A stretch of 64,000 nt of DNA from Neurospora intermedia. Lineage: Eukaryota; Ascomycota; Sordariomycetes; Sordariales; Sordariaceae. The translations under genes were made by a program, and so were the position numbers. Numbering within the stretch: the stretch's first letter is position 1; every line of letters starts with the position of its first letter. Location of the stretch: NCBI GenBank assembly GCA_037102815.1, contig BTPP01000008.1, forward strand, positions 2,294,001 through 2,358,000. Direction: 5' to 3'. This document shows positions 59,195 through 64,000 of the stretch, piece after piece. The notes beneath the pieces are model-generated. The model did not search any database. It had not been told where the DNA came from and was given only the letters and a program-made list of their open reading frames with translations.

Positions 59195-59681
59195 CTCGCG
59201 ACTACTTTTTCTTCTTCCGTTTTTTTATTGGGGTTCTAGAAGTTACCGAAAGAAGGAGAAGAGCGGGTGAAAGAGGGGAGGAGGGGGGGACGAAGCTGGG
59301 GCAAGTGTATGGGAAAGGGGGGAGTGGTGAGATTGGTGAGTGCGGCGACGGAGACGGGCGTCGTTGAGTGACGGTCCGGGCGGAATGCCGGATTTGCCGA
59401 CGGTTGGAGAGCGCTTGAATGGTGATGACAAGTGCCAAGACCGGAGACGGTGGGTCAAGGTCCACTTTTTTGAGGACGGATGGATGAACAACACCAAGGA
59501 GAGTATCGCGATGAAAATAAATCATCACAAGGCCACTTTCACCGTGGTTTATGTTCAGCGTAGACTTCAAGTACATGCATTTAAACACCTCTATCTAGGG
59601 TATCTATACCTCACACCATCCACAGCCACCCTTCCACATCCCAGCGGATAATAGATCATGCCACCCAAACATACGTTCAGG
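59195..59681. other. Sdh7 promoter region
   Basis: Non-coding spacer between two minus-strand genes. The minus-strand frames across it are proline-rich shadows. Confidence 0.5.
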
Positions 59682-62210
59682 TTAGGCAGCCAACGCCTCC
59701 GCAATCCACCCCGCCTGAATGGCGCTCACCTTCTTTGCATAATTCTTCTGCGTATACACATGCTCCAAAAACATGATGGCCTCCCTCTTGACCCCATGCA
59801 AACTACTACTCGGATGAATAGCAACCACATGTTTCCCATGGGCAGTCACATAACTCGCATCGGGCGCTAACACCGCCGTCTTCATCGCGAACCCCTTCAA
59901 GAACGCCTTCAAAATCCTCTCTGCCGTCTCCGGCGACACAGGCTGGTACGTCACTTCCGCATCCGGCATCAGACTCTCCGCATCAAGCATCTTATTCTTC
60001 ACCGACAGCGACCGGAGTTGTTTCCTGATATTCAACGCCTGTCGCATATTCCGCACATTGATCCGGCGTTGCTTGCAGAACGTCCCGCGGTCGGCAGACG
60101 GGGTGGAAACGAAGCGTTGCATGGTATTCAGGTACGTGATCAAGTCGCTCTCGCGCCGCTGGAGTTCTTTGCGGTACACGTCCACGGCTTCCTTGTCTTC
60201 TTCCGAGCGGACTTGCATGAAGATGTCGTCGCCGGCCGTGATGCACGAAATGATGTCGATGGCTTCCAAAAGGCAGTCATAGCGGGGGTCAGCGGCCGCA
60301 AGCAAGACGCGCGCGTAGGGCGCAGTGACGGGGAACAAGACCATTTTGCGGCCGGTGTCGGTGATGCGGCCGTCGTCGCCGAGGGCCCCCAAGACATGTA
60401 AGTGCACTAAGGCGTTTTCGACGGCTTCGAGTTCCGGACGGTCCATCAACGGGAAGGAGAGCACGTCGTCGATGCCGCGGGCTTTCATTGTCAGGACGGC
60501 GCCGAGGACGTCGGTCCGCAGAATCTCGGGGAGGTCTGTTTTTGGGAGAGTGGCGAAGGTGTCGGCTGTGTAGAGACGGAAGCATTTGCCGGGGCCTTCA
60601 CGGCCGGCACGACCGGTTCGTTGGATGGCGGAGGACTTGGAGATGGGTTTGGCGAGCAGCGATTCCATGCCGAGACGGGGACGGTATTGTTTGACTTTGG
60701 CTTTGCCGCAGTCGACGACGTAGCGCACGCCGGGGACGGTGACGGAGGTTTCGGCGATGTTGGTAGCGAGCACGATCTTACGCGTGAAGGGGTGTTTGAT
60801 GGGCTGGAAGGCTTCGTGCTGGGCTTCCATGGAGAGCTGGCCGAAGAGGGGGAAGACTTTGACTTTGGGGACTTTGGGGTCGAGGGTTTCGGCGAATTCT
60901 TCAATCAGGCGCTGGGCGGCTTCGATTTCTTCTTGACCTGTCAAAAAGCAGAGGATGTCCTTCTTGCCGTGCTTGTCGGAGAGTGGCTCTTGGGTGTGGA
61001 TCTTGAGGACGGTTTTGAGGAGTGCCTCCTGGATGTCTGGAACGGGTTTGGGCTCGTGGATGACTTCGACAGGGAACTGTCGGCCTTCGATTTCGAGGTA
61101 TTCCACTTCCTCCCCGGATGTTCCCTTCTTGAGACTGTCGTCGCTAGAAAAGAATTTCTTGATTCTTTCGACCTGTGCCGTAGCACTCATGACCACCACC
61201 TTGAGCGGGATCCCTCCACGACCGGCCTTGTCGCCCGTGACAATCTGCTTGAGGAAGCCCGAAAGTAAATCGACATCCACACTGCGCTCGTGAATTTCAT
61301 CCACAATGATGGCCGAGTATTGTCGAAGATGCGGGTCCCTCAGCAGTTCCTGCAACAACATACCCTCCGTGACGTACTTGATCTTCGTCCCCGGCGGTAC
61401 TCGATGGTCGAAACGGACTGAATAACCAACCAGACCCTTCTCCTGGTCTTTCCTATCCTTCTTCTCGTTCCCATTCTCCTCAATCACCTCCTCATCACCA
61501 CCATTATTCTTCCCCATCTCCTCCACCACATCCTTCTCCTCATCCCACTCTTCGCCCTCCTTCCCACCCTTTGATCCCTTTCCATCCTTCCCTTTCGGTC
61601 CCCGTCCCTTGAACCCTGTCCCCCTCCCACTCGTATCCAACGGCGTCCCGCACTCCTTCGCCACACGTCCCGCAAGCGTAGTAGCAGCTACCCTTCTCGG
61701 CTGGGTGATCGCAATGACCCCTCCAACGTTGACCGTCTCCTCCCTCGTCTTGGCTTTACCCCCTTCCTCAAGAACCTCATTCCCCTCTTTATCCAACACC
61801 TTCGTCTTGACCTTGACCCTCCGTCGCTGACACCACCGCTCCTGGTACAAGAACTGCGGAACCTGGGTGGATTTACCCGAACCGGTCTCACCCACTAGTA
61901 CCAGGACGTCCTTTTTCGAGAGGATGGAGCGGATCCGGTCTTGGTAGAGGTACAAAGGGAGGGCGCGGCGGGTGGCGAACAGGGAAGGATCTCCTGTGAG
62001 GGGGCGGGAGGGCTTGAACTCCTTGGCGTCTGTTGTTGTCGTCGTTGTATCATTTTTGGTTGTTGGTGCTGGAGTGTTGTTGTCTGATGTCGAGGTTGAA
62101 GGGGTGCTAGTGGCAGTTTTTGGTTTCTTGGTGAGGTAGCCTTCGAGGGAGATGGTTTTGTTGCCGATTTTGAGGACTTCGCCGGATTCGGCTTTTCTTT
62201 TGCGTGACAT
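59682..62210 (-). CDS. DEAH/RHA RNA helicase, Dhr2-like, with DEIH box (1 exon)
   Basis: Intronless, 842 aa from the ATG at 62210 (MSRKRKAESG); further upstream the frame is open but proline-rich and unlikely. Helicase motifs in order: GETGSGKST (about 107-115), TQPRRVAA, DEIHERS in place of DEAH, MSATAQ, LCFLTGQEEIEAAQ, TNIAETSVTVPG and QRTGRAGREGPG. The C-terminal helicase-associated and OB-fold domains follow and end AIQAGWIAEALAA. The closest class is Dhr2/DHX33, nucleolar helicases of small-subunit rRNA processing; this sub-assignment is inference. An insert of about 80 residues, Gly/Lys-rich then acidic (GRGTGFKGRGPKGKDGKG onward), lies between motifs Ia and Ib. A basic N-terminus could target the nucleolus. 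Confidence 0.92.
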   Translation of the reverse strand: MSRKRKAESGEVLKIGNKTISLEGYLTKKPKTATSTPSTSTSDNNTPAPTTKNDTTTTTTDAKEFKPSRPLTGDPSLFATRRALPLYLYQDRIRSILSKKDVLVLVGETGSGKSTQVPQFLYQERWCQRRRVKVKTKVLDKEGNEVLEEGGKAKTREETVNVGGVIAITQPRRVAATTLAGRVAKECGTPLDTSGRGTGFKGRGPKGKDGKGSKGGKEGEEWDEEKDVVEEMGKNNGGDEEVIEENGNEKKDRKDQEKGLVGYSVRFDHRVPPGTKIKYVTEGMLLQELLRDPHLRQYSAIIVDEIHERSVDVDLLSGFLKQIVTGDKAGRGGIPLKVVVMSATAQVERIKKFFSSDDSLKKGTSGEEVEYLEIEGRQFPVEVIHEPKPVPDIQEALLKTVLKIHTQEPLSDKHGKKDILCFLTGQEEIEAAQRLIEEFAETLDPKVPKVKVFPLFGQLSMEAQHEAFQPIKHPFTRKIVLATNIAETSVTVPGVRYVVDCGKAKVKQYRPRLGMESLLAKPISKSSAIQRTGRAGREGPGKCFRLYTADTFATLPKTDLPEILRTDVLGAVLTMKARGIDDVLSFPLMDRPELEAVENALVHLHVLGALGDDGRITDTGRKMVLFPVTAPYARVLLAAADPRYDCLLEAIDIISCITAGDDIFMQVRSEEDKEAVDVYRKELQRRESDLITYLNTMQRFVSTPSADRGTFCKQRRINVRNMRQALNIRKQLRSLSVKNKMLDAESLMPDAEVTYQPVSPETAERILKAFLKGFAMKTAVLAPDASYVTAHGKHVVAIHPSSSLHGVKREAIMFLEHVYTQKNYAKKVSAIQAGWIAEALAA

Positions 62211-62650
62211 TTTGGAGAGGTGGCGGAATTGGCTTGGTGAAGATGAGATATCAAAAGCTGGTGAGAATTGGAGGATTGAGTGAGAGGATGGGGGTGAATT
62301 GTGCTGGGAAATTGTATGGGCGTGCAAGAGAAAAACGGTTGGCGGGATGTGATTGGGTGAAAGGTGTGAGGGAAGTGAAGGGTGGATCCAGACGGGTGAG
62401 ATTACAGCTGGCTGGCGGTCACTTGGCACATGGTGGGGACTTGCATCTGTCGCTGTCGCTGCCAACGTCAACTGTAAACATCACCTTTACTTCCACTTTG
62501 TAAACCATCTTCAGATCACATAATTTCACTTGTCCATTCTCACTGGGATATGTTACTCACCGATTGATCTACTCAAACATCCAACAAGATGGTCAACCAA
62601 GCACGGAAAACGCCGATGGCGAGACGACCGCCAACCCAGCCTTGAATCCC
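62211..62650. other. Helicase promoter region
   Basis: Non-coding region upstream of the helicase start. A short plus-strand frame (62564-62842) is the shadow of the decayed gene that overlaps it. Confidence 0.5.
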
Positions 62651-63180
62651 TTAGGCCTCGATATGACCCGTCCTCACCCTCAAGCTCATCTTGATATCCA
62701 TCTCACCCACGTCCTTGACCTCAACATGATCCCCGACAGTGAACACATAATGCATATACGGACTCCTCATCGGTGTTTCGAATTCCAAACTCACATCATG
62801 GACCTGCCCCAGCGCAAAGCTGAATTGGGTCTCGCCCTTTAACTTGGGCTCCAGCTTCTCCCTGTTCGGCTCGTCACCATTCTTGTACTCGAACGTCACG
62901 TCGTCTGTTGACGGTACTTCAAAAGTGTATTGCCGATATTTATCGTCGTGCACAAAGGAGACTCCCCCAAGCTACATCTCCACGTCAATCACCCAGGTGT
63001 TTTTTGCTTTGTGGAAGTAGACCTCGAGGTCTTCGTGACGGATGTCGTCCCATCCATGTCGAAATCATGGGCTTCGGTAGCCAAAGTATCGTCCAAAAAC
63101 TAAGCTCAAACGCAGCTTGCTGCTCTTGCGTCATCGAAAGTGATGCGCAAAGTCTCGAGCTTAAGTTGGCAGCGTGACGG
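62651..63180 (-). pseudogene. Decayed gene, beta-rich C-terminal fragment
   Basis: The last 106 codons are open and protein-like: LGGVSFVHDDKYRQYTFEV, then KGETQFSFALGQVHDVSLEF, VFTVGDHVEVKDVG and MDIKMSLRVRTGHIEA. The same frame continues upstream as DIRHEDLEVYFHKAKNTWVI, but is cut by TAG at 62972-62974 and TGA at 63065-63067. Before that, LKLETLRITFDDARAAS sits in another frame. Alternating hydrophobic residues suggest a beta-sandwich. The breaks could be introns misread, but no convincing splice sites restore one frame. Family not recognised. Confidence 0.4.
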
Positions 63181-64000
63181 GAGCGAGCGACCTACCTATA
63201 CACCGTGGTCAAGAGATAAAGCAAGCGCGGGAGGTCTGTTATCAGAGAAATTGGTGGCTTGCAGCTTGGCTTTCCTGGATATGCTCGGCTTGTGCTCTGG
63301 TAGTTGCTACCTGCCTGCCTGCCTGCCTGCCTGCGCGAGTGCACCCCTTACTTGAGGTTTGGAATCGAAAGGTACACTCATCACAAACGGCCGTGGGTAA
63401 GACAGCGTAGTCGGCAGAGGTGAAGCGCGCCACTTTACAGTCCCGTAACTGCCCTCTTATCTAGAAGCAACGGCGTTCGAATCTGTCCTTGGGCACGTTC
63501 GGGCAAACCTTTTTTTTTCTTCCCTTTTTATTTTTTTTCCTGTCCAGCTTTACCCTCTTGTCGTTTTGATTGTTTCCAACAATCTTGTGCCGTCACTCGT
63601 ACTCTGGCCGTAAACAGCACACTGTAGGTGTCTGGTTGGTATATCAATTTTGTTATTGGGTCTTTTGTTGATTTGAAAAAGGCATCGAGGTGTATTGGCT
63701 AAGGAAAAAAAAAAAAAAAAAAAAAAGGAAAAAAAAAAGGTGAGATATCTCAGGCGTATATGGCATGATATCCAACATAACGAACAAGGGCAAATACCAT
63801 ACAATTGTAAATTCAAACACATCTCGCTCGATCCAAACGCCTGTCCCTAGAGGTAGTAGTATACAACAAAAAACAAATCTCAGCCCAAACGTCATGATCA
63901 TAACCCAAAATCGACAGCGGCTCCAGCCGTCCACCAAACAAAAGCCCATCACGAACAACTAATCCGATCTCGGCCCCTGTTCTAACCCCGTTCCCAAGCC
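63181..64000. other. Right edge, low-complexity, no gene
   Basis: Contains a CCTG tetranucleotide array (63310-63334), T-rich runs near 63510-63540 and a 22-base poly-A (63705-63726). No gene is seen. Confidence 0.55.

Noticed and set aside
63420-63510. tRNA-like T-loop (GTTCGAATC) at the right edge
   Set aside because: T-stem does not pair and no matching 5' acceptor strand exists at the right distance.

Overview
The window is nuclear DNA of a filamentous ascomycete. Short introns (about 50-150 nt) with GTAAGT/GTATGT-type donors, CTAAC-like branch sites and YAG acceptors, widely spaced genes, scattered TAGGTA/CCTACCTA repeats, and protein families typical of Sordariomycetes (WSC-domain copper radical oxidase, fungal Polo kinase, GPI-anchored Cys-rich protein) fit a Neurospora/Sordaria-type genome. 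This assignment is inference; no marker gene was compared.

Left part (1-12 kb): an SBDS-like Rtc3 protein and a large Dbl-family RhoGEF lie on the minus strand. The proteasome assembly chaperone Nas2 and the Ran GTPase lie on the plus strand. All four can be rebuilt exon by exon with consistent phases.

Middle (12-24 kb): a gene-poor 12 kb stretch. It holds minisatellites, broken coding-like stretches on both strands, one possible orphan gene (13.6-14.6 kb), a TATA-driven mini-transcript candidate (16.9 kb), and a complete 547-bp non-autonomous DNA transposon at 20736-21282. That element has TA target duplications, inverted ends, and a hairpin in each end whose stem differs between the two ends by compensated base-pair changes.

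Right part (24-64 kb): ordinary genes. They are a secreted five-WSC-domain glyoxal oxidase; mitochondrial methylmalonate-semialdehyde dehydrogenase; calnexin; MtnB/Mde1 of methionine salvage; a GPI-anchored Cys-rich protein; a short-chain dehydrogenase; the GINS subunit Sld5; a PX-like acidic protein; an NTF2-fold protein with a repeat-containing tail; Polo kinase; OPA3; a hypothetical gene with an in-frame TAG next to its intron; the succinate dehydrogenase assembly factor Sdh7/SDHAF3; and a Dhr2-like DEAH helicase with a DEIH box. A decayed beta-rich gene lies at the right edge.

The genes are mostly unrelated housekeeping functions: proteasome, nuclear transport, secretory quality control, replication, mitosis, ribosome biogenesis and mitochondria. 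No secondary-metabolite cluster, rRNA or convincing tRNA was seen. The strongest candidate for something undescribed is the palindrome-ended transposon.
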